NCBI GenBank assembly: GCA_963784995.1 | Contig: CAWATZ010000012.1 | Coordinates: forward strand, 434,001-498,000 | Direction: 5' to 3' | From: CAWATZ01 sp963784995 | GTDB lineage: Bacteria; Planctomycetota; Planctomycetia; Gemmatales; Gemmataceae | DNA length: 64,000 nucleotides | Part shown: positions 36,006 through 45,500 of the stretch, piece by piece | Position numbering within the stretch: the first letter of the stretch is position 1 | How the letters are laid out: each line of letters starts with the position of its first letter | The notes under the pieces: model-generated | What the model was told of the DNA's origin: nothing | The model's input: the letters and a program-made list of their open reading frames with translations, nothing else | Database searches by the model: none | Translations under genes and position numbers: made by a program

Positions 36006-36412
36006 GCACCGTCTGGTTGAACGGAAACGATGCGGCAAACCGGCCCGGAGACGCAGTGCGTCCCCGGGCCGTTTGCTTCCAGACGGGAAACCTTGCCTGG
36101 CCCGCCTGCACGGTTTACAACACCCCAGAGCGGTCGGCTGCGTGGAGGTAGCGGTTGCTGCGGCGTTACGCCGTGGAAGATTTGTTGACCCATCGGACCT
36201 GAAAGGGTCGGCCAGCCGGGAACGGATGAATCACGCTCCCGGCGGGTCCCTCCGGGAAACTGGAGGTCAGTAGCTCGCGCAGCCGGCCGCTCTTCTCCAC
36301 ACTTCAGCCACGCGATTGACGGTTCCTTCCGGGTGGGGTATACCTCCTATCCAGGAGACCCGCCGGACGGTCCGACCTGGTCGCTCCCGTAGCGCAAACT
36401 CCCTTTCCCCAC
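36006..36412. other. Spacer with GC hairpin, no gene
   Basis: 407 bp between two same-strand genes. 36036-36055 and 36056-36074 pair almost perfectly (GCAAACCGGCCCGGAGACGC versus GCGTCCCCGGGCCGTTTGC) and could terminate the upstream gene; there is no T-run. I see no coding frame with an acceptable start in the rest. A promoter for the acyl-CoA ligase gene must lie here but no convincing boxes were found. Confidence 0.5.
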
Positions 36413-38071
36413 ATGGATGTCATGGCAACGCACACGCTCCTCTCCTACGCCCACGGCGTCAGCAACGTCCCCTTGCTCGGCCAGACCATCGGCCAGAACC
36501 TTCGCGAAACCGCCGAGAAACACGGCGAGCGCGAGGCCCTCGTGGTCTGCTGGCAGAACTTCCGGGCCAGCTACCGCAAGCTCTGGGACCTGACCACGCA
36601 GGCCGCGCGCGGTTTACTCGCCCTGGACGTCAAGCCCGGCGACCGCGTCGGCGTCTGGGCGACCAACCGCTTCGAGTGGGTGGTCCTGCAATATGCCACG
36701 GCCCGGGCGGGGGTCATCCTGGTCAACGTCAACCCCGCTTACCTGGCCGGGGAACTGGAGTACGTCCTGAAGCAGGCCAGCGTCAGCGTGCTGCTGCACG
36801 GTCCGGGGTTCCGGCAGAACGCCTACGCGCCGATGCTGGCGGAGGTTCGGCCCCGCTGTCCCGAGCTGCGGCAGGTGCTGGCCCTCGATTCGGACTGGGA
36901 GTGCTTCCTGGCCGGCGGCGAGAAGGTCCCTCTGGCCGAGCTGGACCGGCGCGAAGCCGCCCTTCAGTGCGACGATCCCATCAACATCCAGTACACCTCC
37001 GGCACCACCGGCTTTCCCAAGGGCGCCACGCTGACGCATCACAACCTCCTCAACAACGGCTATTTCAGCGGCCTGGGCCTCGGCTTCACGGAGAAAGACC
37101 GTCTTTGTATCCCGGTTCCCTTTTATCACACGTTCGGGATGGTTTTGAGCAATCTGCTTTGCACCACGACCGGGGCGTGCATGGTCGTGCCCTCGGAGTA
37201 CTTCAACGCCCGCGCCGTACTGCAAGCGGTCCAGGCCGAGCGCTGCACCGCATTGCACGGCGTGCCGACCATGTTCCGGACTGTGCTGGACGAGCCCGAC
37301 TTCGCCCGCTACGACGTCTCCTCGCTGCGAACCGGAATCATGGCGGGCGCGCCCTGTCCCATCGAGCTGATGCGCGAGGTGGTGACTCGCTTGCACGTGC
37401 CGCAGGTGGCCATCGGCTACGGCATGACCGAGACCTCGCCGCTCTCGACCCTCAGCTCGCTCGACGATCCGCTGGAACAGCGCGTCTCGACGGTGGGGCG
37501 AGTGCTGCCGCACGTGGAGATTACTGTCCGCGACCCGGCCACGGATCGGGTGCTGCCGCGCGGAACGCCCGGGGAGTTCTGCACCCGCGGCTACGGCGTG
37601 ATGGTCGGCTACTGGCGAGACGAGGCTGCGACCGGCACTGCCATCAACAAGGCGGGCTGGATGCACTCCGGCGACCTGGCGGTGATGGAGGAGAGCGGCT
37701 ACGTCCACATCGTCGGCCGGCTCAAGGACATGATCATCCGCGGCGGCGAGAACATCTCCCCGCGCGAGATCGAGGACGTGCTGCTCACGCACCCCGGCGT
37801 CAACGAGGTCCAGGTGGTCGGCGTGCCGAGCCGGAAGTACGGCGAGGAAGTCATGGCCTGGGTGCGCCGCCGGCCGGACAGCACGGTCAGCGGCGCGGAG
37901 CTGACGCAGTATTGTCAGGAACGGCTGGCACGCTACAAGGTGCCGCGCTACGTCCACTTTGTCGAGACGTTCCCGATGACCGTGACCGGCAAGATCCAGA
38001 AGTACCGGCTAAGGGAAATGGCCATCGCCGAACTGGGCCTGCAAGCAGCCGCGGCGGAGAAGACCGCGTGA
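36413..38071 (+). CDS. AMP-binding acyl-CoA synthetase (FadD-like)
   Basis: 552 residues. Adenylate-forming enzymes activate a carboxylic acid with ATP and join it to CoA. All core motifs are present: YTSGTTGFPKGATLTH (A3), YGMTETSPLSTL (A5), SGDLAVMEESGYVHIVGR (A7), GRLKDMIIRGGENISPREIE (A8) and PMTVTGKIQKYRLRE (A10) with the catalytic Lys in TGKIQK. The N-terminal region reads like medium/long-chain fatty acyl-CoA ligases, but chain length is not readable. Two possible starts, ATG 36413 and ATG 36422 (MATHTLLSYAHG); neither has a strong binding site. A same-strand MDR reductase gene follows 69 bp later. Confidence 0.9.
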   Translation: MDVMATHTLLSYAHGVSNVPLLGQTIGQNLRETAEKHGEREALVVCWQNFRASYRKLWDLTTQAARGLLALDVKPGDRVGVWATNRFEWVVLQYATARAGVILVNVNPAYLAGELEYVLKQASVSVLLHGPGFRQNAYAPMLAEVRPRCPELRQVLALDSDWECFLAGGEKVPLAELDRREAALQCDDPINIQYTSGTTGFPKGATLTHHNLLNNGYFSGLGLGFTEKDRLCIPVPFYHTFGMVLSNLLCTTTGACMVVPSEYFNARAVLQAVQAERCTALHGVPTMFRTVLDEPDFARYDVSSLRTGIMAGAPCPIELMREVVTRLHVPQVAIGYGMTETSPLSTLSSLDDPLEQRVSTVGRVLPHVEITVRDPATDRVLPRGTPGEFCTRGYGVMVGYWRDEAATGTAINKAGWMHSGDLAVMEESGYVHIVGRLKDMIIRGGENISPREIEDVLLTHPGVNEVQVVGVPSRKYGEEVMAWVRRRPDSTVSGAELTQYCQERLARYKVPRYVHFVETFPMTVTGKIQKYRLREMAIAELGLQAAAAEKTA

Positions 38072-38140
38072 GACGATCGGCGCAATGGGCCTGGCAAACC
38101 GCTCCTCCGGGGATAGACTGCCCTTTGAGGAGGCACACCC

Positions 38141-39148
38141 ATGAAGGTCTGCGAGATCCAGAATAGCTTTGGCCTTGATTCGCTGCGCTTGACCGAACGC
38201 CCCGACCCGAAGCCGGGCCCAGGCCAAGTGCTGCTGCGGATGAAGGCGTGGTCGCTCAACTACCGTGATCTGATGGTGGTCAAGGGCCAGTACAACCCCC
38301 GGCTGAAATTGCCGCTGATCCCGCTCTCCGACGGCGTCGGCGTGGTGGCCGAGGTCGGCGCGGGCGTCACCCGGGTGAAGGCCGGCGACCGCGTGGCCGG
38401 GGCGTTCATGCCCGGCTGGGTCGAGGGCAAGCTGACCGACGCCAAGGCGAAGTCGGCCCTGGGCGCCGGCCCGGACGGCCTGCTGGCCGAGTACGCCGTG
38501 CTGCCGGCCGAGGGCGTCGTAGAGGTGCCGGCCCATCTGAGCGACGAGGAGGCAGCCACGCTGCCCTGCGCCGCGGTCACCGCCTGGCACGCCCTGGTCA
38601 CGGAGGGCCGAATCCAGGCCGGCGAGACGGTGCTGATCCAGGGCACCGGCGGCGTGTCGCTGTTCGCGCTGCAGTTCGCCCGGATGTCCGGGGCCGGGGT
38701 CATCGCCACGTCGAGCAGCAACGCCAAGCTGAGCCGCGTGCAGCAGATGGGGGCGAGCCACGGCATCAACTACAAGACCACTCCTGACTGGGAAAAGAAG
38801 GTGCTGGAGCTGACCGGAGGCGTGGGCGTCGATCACGTGGTCGAGGTGGGCGGCGCGGGGACGCTGCCGCGCTCGCTCAAGGCGGTCCGACTGGGCGGCA
38901 CGATCAGTCTGATCGGCATCCTGTCCGGCGTGGGCGAGTTCAACCCGCTGCCGGTGCTGATGAAGGGCGTGCGCGTGCAGGGGATCTTCGTCGGTTCGCG
39001 GGAGATGTTCGAGGCGATGAACCGGGCGATCAGCCTGCACCAGATGAAGCCGGTGGTGGACCGGGTCTTTCCCTTCGGCGAGGTTCGCGAGGCGCTGAAA
39101 TACCTGGAGAGCGGCTCACACTTCGGCAAGATTGTCATTCGCGGGTGA
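38141..39148 (+). CDS. MDR-superfamily NAD(P)-dependent alcohol dehydrogenase/quinone reductase
   Basis: 335 residues, ends FGKIVIRG like other zinc-independent MDR proteins. Seen: WSLNYRDLMVVKGQYNP, PLIPLSDGVGVVAEVG where the GHE-type motif is replaced by SDGVG, LPCAAVTAWHALV, and the nucleotide site VLIQGTGGVSLFALQFA followed by IATSSSNAKLSRVQQMGA. No structural cysteine cluster (four Cys) is visible, so the zinc-containing alcohol dehydrogenase class is unlikely. A quinone or enoyl reductase role is plausible. GAGGAGG lies just before ATG 38141. Proximity to the acyl-CoA ligase hints at lipid metabolism, not proven. Confidence 0.85.
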   Translation: MKVCEIQNSFGLDSLRLTERPDPKPGPGQVLLRMKAWSLNYRDLMVVKGQYNPRLKLPLIPLSDGVGVVAEVGAGVTRVKAGDRVAGAFMPGWVEGKLTDAKAKSALGAGPDGLLAEYAVLPAEGVVEVPAHLSDEEAATLPCAAVTAWHALVTEGRIQAGETVLIQGTGGVSLFALQFARMSGAGVIATSSSNAKLSRVQQMGASHGINYKTTPDWEKKVLELTGGVGVDHVVEVGGAGTLPRSLKAVRLGGTISLIGILSGVGEFNPLPVLMKGVRVQGIFVGSREMFEAMNRAISLHQMKPVVDRVFPFGEVREALKYLESGSHFGKIVIRG

Positions 39149-39567
39149 AACCGGTGTCTTGATGGGATGCCCAACCATGTCCGACGAAGTGCGTCTTCCA
39201 CAGCTTCTGCCAGGGGGGACGAATTGCAGAGACGAATCCCATCGCCGCAAGACATTGTGGGGTGGGCAATTCTGCCGATTCGTCTCTGCTGCCCCCTGGA
39301 CACCCCCGTTCTCTGGTCGCCAGGTGGCATCAGAATGGCCGCTGTCCGACTGCCGGTCAGGGTGCCGGGCTGCGGCAGCGGCAAAACGAAAACGAAAAAC
39401 GTGGCAATGCGGGACGCACCGTGGTAGGATGCCCTGGATGTGATAGACGACCAGGCTGTGATAGGTAGCCGAGCGGTGCTATCCAACAGGGCCATGATAG
39501 GCAATTGAGCCGTGATATGCGGCCAGCCGGCAGGCTACTCAGGAGTTCGGCCAGAGAGGATCGTGGA
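39149..39567. repeat. Spacer with 13-bp inverted repeat and scattered TGATA motifs
   Basis: GCAGAGACGAATC (39226-39238) is inverted at 39277-39289, and the outer bases (CAGGGGGGACGAATT versus TGCCCCCTG) pair partly, giving a 64-nt hairpin-like element. Downstream, GTGATAG or TGATA occurs four times (39438, 39458, 39493, 39511) at uneven spacing. No confident gene; the open frame of the SMI1 protein extends into the last 60 bp if a TTG start at 39505 is used. Confidence 0.4.
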
Positions 39568-40224
39568 GTGGTTGGTACTTTCGCTGACATCCGCGAGAAA
39601 GTGGCTACGCTCGACCGCTTGGACTCGGAGTGCCGGATCTTCGCGTCCCGCGCACACCAGTATCGCCTCAACCCGCGGCTTACCCTGGATCAGGTGAAGG
39701 CGGTAGAGCGGCGGATTGGCGTCCGACTACCTACCCAGTATCGAGCTTTCGTGACGGAACTCGGAGACGGTGGTCCCGGCCCTGGGTATGGTGTGTACAG
39801 CCTCGAACAAGCACTCCGCGGCGAGTGGACGCCAGAAAGGTTGGCTGCTCTCGCCTGCCCGTTCCCAACTCCCACGACCGTTACTCAAGTGCAGGCACTG
39901 CCACGCCTGCTTCCCGGCTTGCTTTCGGTCTGCTCGGTCGGTTGTGGCGGGTGCTACTGCTTGGTGCTTGCTGGATCGGAGCGCGGCCGCGTGTGGGTCA
40001 CAAATCCCGACAATGACTGGAGCCCGGCGGTTAATTTGAAGTGGTTGCTGTCGCAGCCAGAGGTCAAATCCGTCGGCTGGCTGGAGGTAGCCCTGCGGTC
40101 GCCGATTGAGCGGCGGCTTGAATTCGTGGATTGGTTCGAGGATTGGCTCGATGAGTCACTCCAAGCCGCGCGGTCCCGGGCGGAGCGGGCCAAGCAGGCC
40201 GAACCCGGCGATGCAGATGAGTGA
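39568..40224 (+). CDS. SMI1/KNR4 family protein
   Basis: About 218 residues from GTG 39568, chosen because AGAGAGGA lies 8 nt upstream; an upstream TTG 39505 would add 21 residues. Core: LTLDQVKAVERRIGVRLPTQYRAFVTELGDGGPGPGYGVYSLE, which matches the SMI1/SUKH domain signature (VE..LG..LP..Y..F....NGG..). Bacterial SUKH proteins frequently act as immunity proteins against toxins or as cytoplasmic regulators. The C-terminus is charged and helical (SRAERAKQAEPGDADE). It is the first gene of an accessory patch with a small unknown gene and a HicB/HicA pair. Confidence 0.85.
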   Translation: MVGTFADIREKVATLDRLDSECRIFASRAHQYRLNPRLTLDQVKAVERRIGVRLPTQYRAFVTELGDGGPGPGYGVYSLEQALRGEWTPERLAALACPFPTPTTVTQVQALPRLLPGLLSVCSVGCGGCYCLVLAGSERGRVWVTNPDNDWSPAVNLKWLLSQPEVKSVGWLEVALRSPIERRLEFVDWFEDWLDESLQAARSRAERAKQAEPGDADE

Positions 40225-40301
40225 GGAGAAGAACGCCGAATCAGGAGTTCGCCGGACTGTGAGTCGTGTCCGTTTGGCGGATCGTCTGCCAGCAAAGGTG
40301 G

Positions 40302-40640
40302 ATGCCGGTGGAGATTTCAAAATACGTTTGGACGACAGGGACCAGGCCGTGCAGCTTTTGCCTGTGCCTCCAAGGCGGTAGCGTCTTTGCCGATTTCAAC
40401 ATTGATTCGGATGGACGGGGATACCTGGTGCGGATCTCGTTTGACGGTTACGGTTGTTGCACGACGGATGCGAGGGTTACGCGATTGCCGCTGGACGAAT
40501 CTCACACGCTGGTCAAACGGATCGATACTGATGACGTCGACCGCGACGAGATACGCGAAATCCTTTATCGATATTTCGACCAGAACAAGAATGTAATCTG
40601 GCGGGACGCACTCGTGGAACACGAACTGCTCAAGCAATGA
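40302..40640 (+). CDS. Small unknown protein adjacent to the SUKH gene
   Basis: 112 residues from ATG 40302 (MPVEISKYVWTTGTRPC), supported by AAGGTGG 5 nt upstream. Cys-containing N-terminus (CSFCLCLQGG), then an alpha/beta region FADFNIDSDGRGYLVRISFDGYGCC and a helical C-terminus (DEIREILYRYFDQNKN). The combination with SUKH upstream resembles polymorphic-toxin immunity gene clusters, but no toxin gene is visible here. No family recognised. Start at GTG 40266 is possible but lacks support. Confidence 0.5.
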   Translation: MPVEISKYVWTTGTRPCSFCLCLQGGSVFADFNIDSDGRGYLVRISFDGYGCCTTDARVTRLPLDESHTLVKRIDTDDVDRDEIREILYRYFDQNKNVIWRDALVEHELLKQ

Positions 40641-40833
40641 CGACAGCTCAATTTGCCCTGCTCCCGTCGGACGTCCGGCGAACCAGCCGTTGCACCTGAC
40701 AGCGGCGGCATTACGGTTTTTCGAGGTTCAACGTCTCACCAGCCGCCCCGGCAGGTGAACGGTATCGTTCGGCTTTAGAAAAACTGCGTATCTGCGACTA
40801 CATTGCTGTGGCAGAGGACCGTATGGTTTGGAT

Positions 40834-40961
40834 CGGCTGTGATCGTCGTTCCGGCCACTTTGCGTGAACACCTGAACACTGATTCGGCCGTAAAGCTTGC
40901 CGGCACAAGCGCTTCTGATCCAAAGACAGTTGTACAGTGGCCGGAACGACGATCACAGCCG
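40834..40961. repeat. 26-bp inverted repeat spanning the HicB-like start
   Basis: CGGCTGTGATCGTCGTTCCGGCCACT (40834-40859) is the exact reverse complement of 40936-40961, which contains the start codon and first codons of the membrane-HicB gene. The 76-nt spacer could let the RNA fold so that the start is hidden. It may be an inverted duplication produced by a rearrangement. Confidence 0.75.
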
Positions 40962-41521
40962 TTTGGATCATACTCACCGCACTGCCGACAACCGTCGTCG
41001 TCGTGCTGGTCGTTGCCGCCCGTGGGCTGCGGCTCGACCGTACGGCGGCCTTTCCCCTGCTGACCTCGAGCTTCTTCTTGGCGTTGGCGTTTGTCGGCTT
41101 CGGCGTGGCCTCGTCCCTGAACGTGCTGGGTCACCTCGCGCCGTCCCCCACGGCCGATGCGATCCAGGCCTTCGGCGTGTTAGCGAGCATTGCCGCGGGC
41201 ATTGGACTGTTCTTCCAGGCCCTTGGCTGCGTCCGCCTGGCCCGCCAGCACGGGCGCCGCCATTTGTCACAGACGTACCGCTTTCACATTCTCCTGACGC
41301 AGGAGGATGAAACCGACTTTGTCTCGGCGATCGTCTTGAATCTTCCTGGTGTTAGCAGCTGTGGCGACACCGATGAAGAGGTCCTGGCGAACGTCAAAGA
41401 GGCAATCAGCGCCGCCCTGGAATCGTACAGAGAGGCAGGCGAAGCCATTCCCTGGAAAGACTCGTCTGACGTGGTAATCCCCCCAGGCGCGAGGCGAAAG
41501 TGGATCATCCAGAATGCCTAA
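40937..41521 (+). CDS. Membrane protein fused to a HicB-like antitoxin domain
   Basis: 194 residues from GTG 40937. Residues about 1-105 hold three hydrophobic segments (VWIILTALPTTVVVVLVV, FPLLTSSFFLALAFVGFGV and IQAFGVLASIAAGIGLFF). Residues about 112-194 match HicB: TYRFHILLTQEDETDFVSAIVLNLPGVSSCGDTDEEVLANVKEAI with the RNase H-like fold signature. A soluble HicB starting from TTG about 41263 is possible, but no ribosome-binding site is visible, whereas the membrane part begins with a clean start. The gene overlaps the HicA-like gene by 8 bp. Fusion of an antitoxin to a membrane domain is unusual and should be checked for a hidden frameshift. Confidence 0.7.
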   Translation: MAGTTITAVWIILTALPTTVVVVLVVAARGLRLDRTAAFPLLTSSFFLALAFVGFGVASSLNVLGHLAPSPTADAIQAFGVLASIAAGIGLFFQALGCVRLARQHGRRHLSQTYRFHILLTQEDETDFVSAIVLNLPGVSSCGDTDEEVLANVKEAISAALESYREAGEAIPWKDSSDVVIPPGARRKWIIQNA

Positions 41522-41843
41522 AGTGCCTCGAATCTCAGGGGAGGACGCAGTCCGTGCTTTTAAGCAAGCCGGCTTTTCTCAGGATCGAATGCGCGGTAGC
41601 CATTGCGTCCTGAAAAAAGCCGGCCGTCCCCTCTTGCTGACCATCCTCCTTCACAAAGTCTGCCCGGACTTGGAGGTCGGTGTCAACTGGCTGTGGCCTG
41701 TGCCGTCGCTGCTGTCCAGCGCAGGCCTGGTAGACGAGCCACGGGTGGAGTTGGTGGAGTGGTGCTGCTGTGCTGCTGTGCCGCCGGGGTCGCACAACAA
41801 GAGGCCGAACCCGTTGCTCCAAGCAGCCCGGCCACGCGAATGA
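41514..41843 (+). CDS. HicA-like toxin, C-terminus divergent
   Basis: 109 residues. N-terminal half matches HicA mRNA interferase: VPRISGEDAVRAFKQAGFSQDRMRGSHCVLKKAGRPLLLTI, where the His of GSH is the catalytic residue. The expected GTLRSIIRQAGL block reads VGVNWLWPVPSLLSSAGL, so there is an insertion or altered middle, and the last 30 residues (WCCCAAVPPGSHNKRPNPLL) are unlike HicA. An indel is possible. HicA toxins degrade mRNA and are held inactive by HicB; here the antitoxin gene is upstream, the reverse of the usual order, and overlaps by 8 bp. Chromosomal accessory module. Confidence 0.7.
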   Translation: MPKVPRISGEDAVRAFKQAGFSQDRMRGSHCVLKKAGRPLLLTILLHKVCPDLEVGVNWLWPVPSLLSSAGLVDEPRVELVEWCCCAAVPPGSHNKRPNPLLQAARPRE

Positions 41844-41916
41844 GTCTTGCCAAGTTCAGTGTCGTGCCCGCGTGAGCCGGCTGCGGAGCGTTGGCGTTCG
41901 GTTAGAGGAGGAATTG

Positions 41917-42335
41917 ATGCCTCTGCATCGCATTGTGGTGATCCTGATAATCGTGCCCTGGTTGGTTTCAGCTCCAGACAAAGGCCGAGCCGACCAACCG
42001 AAGAAGTTGACTGATGAGGAGATTTCTCGGCTGCTTGTCGGCACCTGGCAGGCTGAGGCATCGAACGGCAAGGGCACGATCACACGCCACAAGGACGGCA
42101 CCTACGAAGGCAAGGTGACCATTACGAACGGAGAGCAAACAAGGACAATCACCTTCTCCGGAGTGTGGAAGGTGTCCGAGGGCGTGATCGTCAGCAAGAC
42201 GACCAAGAGCAGCGCGCAGACCTGCTCAGAGAAGGGCGCGTCCGCAAGGATCGTGTACTCTCCATCAATGAGACAACACTTCGGTACACAACCGAAGACG
42301 GTCGGGAAAGCATTCGGATTCGCGTCAAGGAATAA
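41917..42335 (+). CDS. Small secreted protein, frame interrupted near 42220
   Basis: About 139 residues when a missing base near 42220 is corrected. Signal segment MPLHRIVVILIIVPWLVSA, then LVGTWQAEASNGKGTITRHKDGTYEGKVTI and FSGVWKVSEGVIVSKTTKSS; after the shift the frame reads LLREGRVRKDRVLSINETTLRYTTEDGRE and ends RVKE before TAA at 42333-42335. The repeating beta-strand pattern is lipocalin-like; small proteins of this kind are frequent in planctomycetes. As sequenced the frame would continue to 42354. ATG 41917 is preceded by AGAGGAGG. Confidence 0.65.
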
Positions 42336-42533
42336 CAGCGGCATCGGGAAATGACTGTCGAGCGCTGCTGTAAACGATGCCGAACCACTATCAGCGCAAG
42401 TTCGCCGACCAGTGGGACTTCGTCCGCTTCACGCAGGAGCAGAAGCTCGACCTCGATCTGAAATCCTCACCAAGGCGTGTGGCGTGTCCAAACCAAACAA
42501 CTCCCCCGAGGGAGAAGTCGGAGTCCCTGATTC

Positions 42534-45500
42534 TCAGTCCTTGTCTGACGAACCGTGGAGCCCGCTTTCGGCTGCCAGCTGCCGGGCCAGTGCCAACCAC
42601 TCCGCCGCGGTGCGCCCGTCCGCTTCCAGTGCGGAACACCTCGACTCCCTGACCCGGCCAGGCCAGCACGATCCGCCGGCCGTCGCGGCTGACCCTCTCG
42701 CTGTCCGCACCGGGAAGACCCGGCAGAGGCGGAGTCACGGGCAGGCCGGTCCGGGCGTCCCACACGCGCCGCTCCCGAACAGAGCCGCCTCGGGTGAAGG
42801 GCACGTTCGCCGCGGAGCCGGTGAGCAGGAACCGGCCGTCGGCGCTGAACCGCGCCGGGCCCAGACCTCGCAGCGGCCCCAGCACGGGATCGCCCGTGTT
42901 CGCGTCCCAGATCCGCACAGTCCCCTCTTCCGAGGTGACCACGCGCTGGCCGTCCGGGCTGAAATGGGCCGTTTGCAGCGGTGCCAGGTGTGTCCGGCTC
43001 CAGAGGTTCTGACCCGTCATTGTCTCGAACACCGCACTTCGGCCTGGTGCGAGGGCCGCGAGGGCAGCGCCGGCCAGGAGAACCCGCTGGCCATCCGGGC
43101 TGAACTCGGCAGCGACAACGCGATGGTCCAGGGGGTCGCCCGGCGACAGCAGGCCGGTCACGGGCTCGCCTGTCGTCCCATTCCAGACCCGGACGCCGTT
43201 GTGAACGACCACCAGCAACAAGCTGTTGTCCGGACTGAAGATCACTTTCTCAATCGCGAGGTCCTCCTCGTTCCCGAGCGGAAACGGCCCGGCCAGCTCC
43301 CGCCCTTCCGGAACGCCCCAGACGCTGCACCCCAAAGCGGAGGCCGGCCTGCCGGCCGGAGCGCACGCAGGCGTGCGGGGCTGACCCGGCTGCGCTTTTT
43401 CTCCTCCAGGCCGACCAAACACAACCAGCCGCCGACCATCCGCACTGAAGCGACAATCGAGGGCCCTTCCCTTGCCGTGCGTCAGACGCGCCAGCACGTT
43501 CCCCTCCACCGCGCAAAGCAGCACCTCCCCCGAGTTGTGACAGATGGCCAGGTGCCGGCCGTCGGGGCTGAACGACGCCCGGACGACTCCCGCCGGACAA
43601 TCAATCTGGCTGCGGCTGCCCGTCTCCGTGTCCCAGACCCAAACGGCCCGGCCCCAATGAAACGTGCCATCCTCAAGGAAAAAGAGGCGGCTATCCTGGT
43701 ACGCCAGCAGGTGCCGTCCCTCAGCACTGAGCCGGCAGACGGTCACCTCCGGCAGACTGACGTCAAACATCTCCGAAGGGGCGTCAGCCGGCAGCCCGAG
43801 CTTTCGCCCCTGGCGCGTCTCGGTATCCCAGACCGTCAGCTCGGGTTTGCCGGCCACGGCACTCAGCGACCAGAGCCGTCGGCCATCGGCGCTGAGGCCG
43901 ACCGGGTCCGTATGGCGGACTCCGGGTAACAGACCCTTCCGGCGAGGGGTCTGCTGGATCGGCCAGATCCGGGCCGTGAGGCCGCTGATGGTGAGCAGGC
44001 GCTGGCTGTCCGGGCTGAAGGCCACGCTCTGGACGATCTCCTCGTGGGGCAGCACCTGCAGCCGGGCGCCGGTGAGGACATCCCAAACAGCGACGCCCGA
44101 AGCGCCCGGAGCAGCAAAGAAACGGCCGTCCGGGCTGAACTGCGCGGCCTGAAAGAGATTGCCCCACACGTCGCGGTTGGCCTGGACGACCACACCTGTT
44201 GGCCGGCCGGCCACGGCATCCCACAGGTGCCACTGCACCTGAGGCAAACCTCCCCGGCCCGGCAACTGATCCCACACCTGGCTCTCCCCGGAAGACAGGG
44301 CCAGCCGGCGTCCATCGGGAGCTACCTCGATGCGCTTCCAGGAAGGGAACCGGGCCTCGACCGGAGCAAGGGTCAGCTCCCGCCCGGTGTCGCTGGCACA
44401 GACGAGGATGTCGTGTCCCGGCGTATGTCCCAGAAGGACCCGCTGGCTGTCGGCGCTGAAGCCGAAGTCGTGAATGCACCACGGGGCGGGGCGAGACCAG
44501 GCGATCCGTCCCGTGGTCAGGTCCCAGGCGCAGAGGCCGACATTCTCGTTGAGCGGGTCGTCGTGGACGTCACCGGCCAGCAGCCAGCGGCCGTCCGGGC
44601 TCAGGAAATGGTATCGGTGGCGCCCTTTGCGAGGTTCGAGGGTCCGGATGGACTTGCCCGTCGGCGCGTCCCAGATGCGCCCGACAAGTCCACTCGCTGC
44701 CTGTTCGAGGGCCTTGGTGTCCGCGGCGGGCACGGTCAGGGTGAGGATGCGCTCCCCGCCGAGGAAGGCGACCTGGACCAGCCACCGCCCATGCTCCAGC
44801 GGCGGTCCAATCGGCTTGCCCGTCTCCATCGACCAGACCTGCACTTTCCTCGAATCCACAAGGGTCAGCACCCGCCGGCCATCGGGGCTGAACTGCGGCT
44901 GAAAACTGCGATCGATGACAAGGCTGCCTTCAAAGAGGCCCTCGCGGGAACTGCTCTGGCGGAAGAGCCGCCGGCCGGTATCGGCGTCCCAGACGCAGAC
45001 CTCCTGCGGCAGTCGTTCTTCCGACCCCATTCCGGGCAGACTCACGGTCATGACCTTGCGTCCATCGTCGCTCAGCGCAGCCCAGCTGCGCTTTTCCGGC
45101 AGCAGCGGAGGACAGGTGCGTTTGTCGGACTCGACGTCCCAGACCCGGATGGTCCCGTCATCGCATTCGGTGACGACACGCTTGCCGTTCCTGCTGAAGC
45201 CCGGCGACGAGACTGGAGCCGCGTGGCCCCAGACGTGTTCCGGTCGTGGGCAGAACGGCTCCAGAGACTGCAACCGCAGGCGATGCACTTCGGCCCTCTC
45301 CGGGTCGTTCTCGTCGTGCTGGAACGCCTCGGCGAACAGCAGCAGCGCTCCCGCGAAATCGCCCTCCTCCTGGAGGCGGACTCCCTGCCGGACCATCTGC
45401 TCGACCGCCAGCCGGCGGTTCTCACGCGGCGCTGTCCGCGGCATCCCTCATGGCCTTTATCGCTCTGATCGCCTGAAAGATAAGAGATGGCCGAGCCGAG

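Noticed and set aside
40106..40381. Small 91-codon frame overlapping the end of the SUKH gene
   Set aside because: Out of frame with both neighbours, low complexity and Arg-rich; the 112-residue frame at 40302 has a binding site and a better composition.
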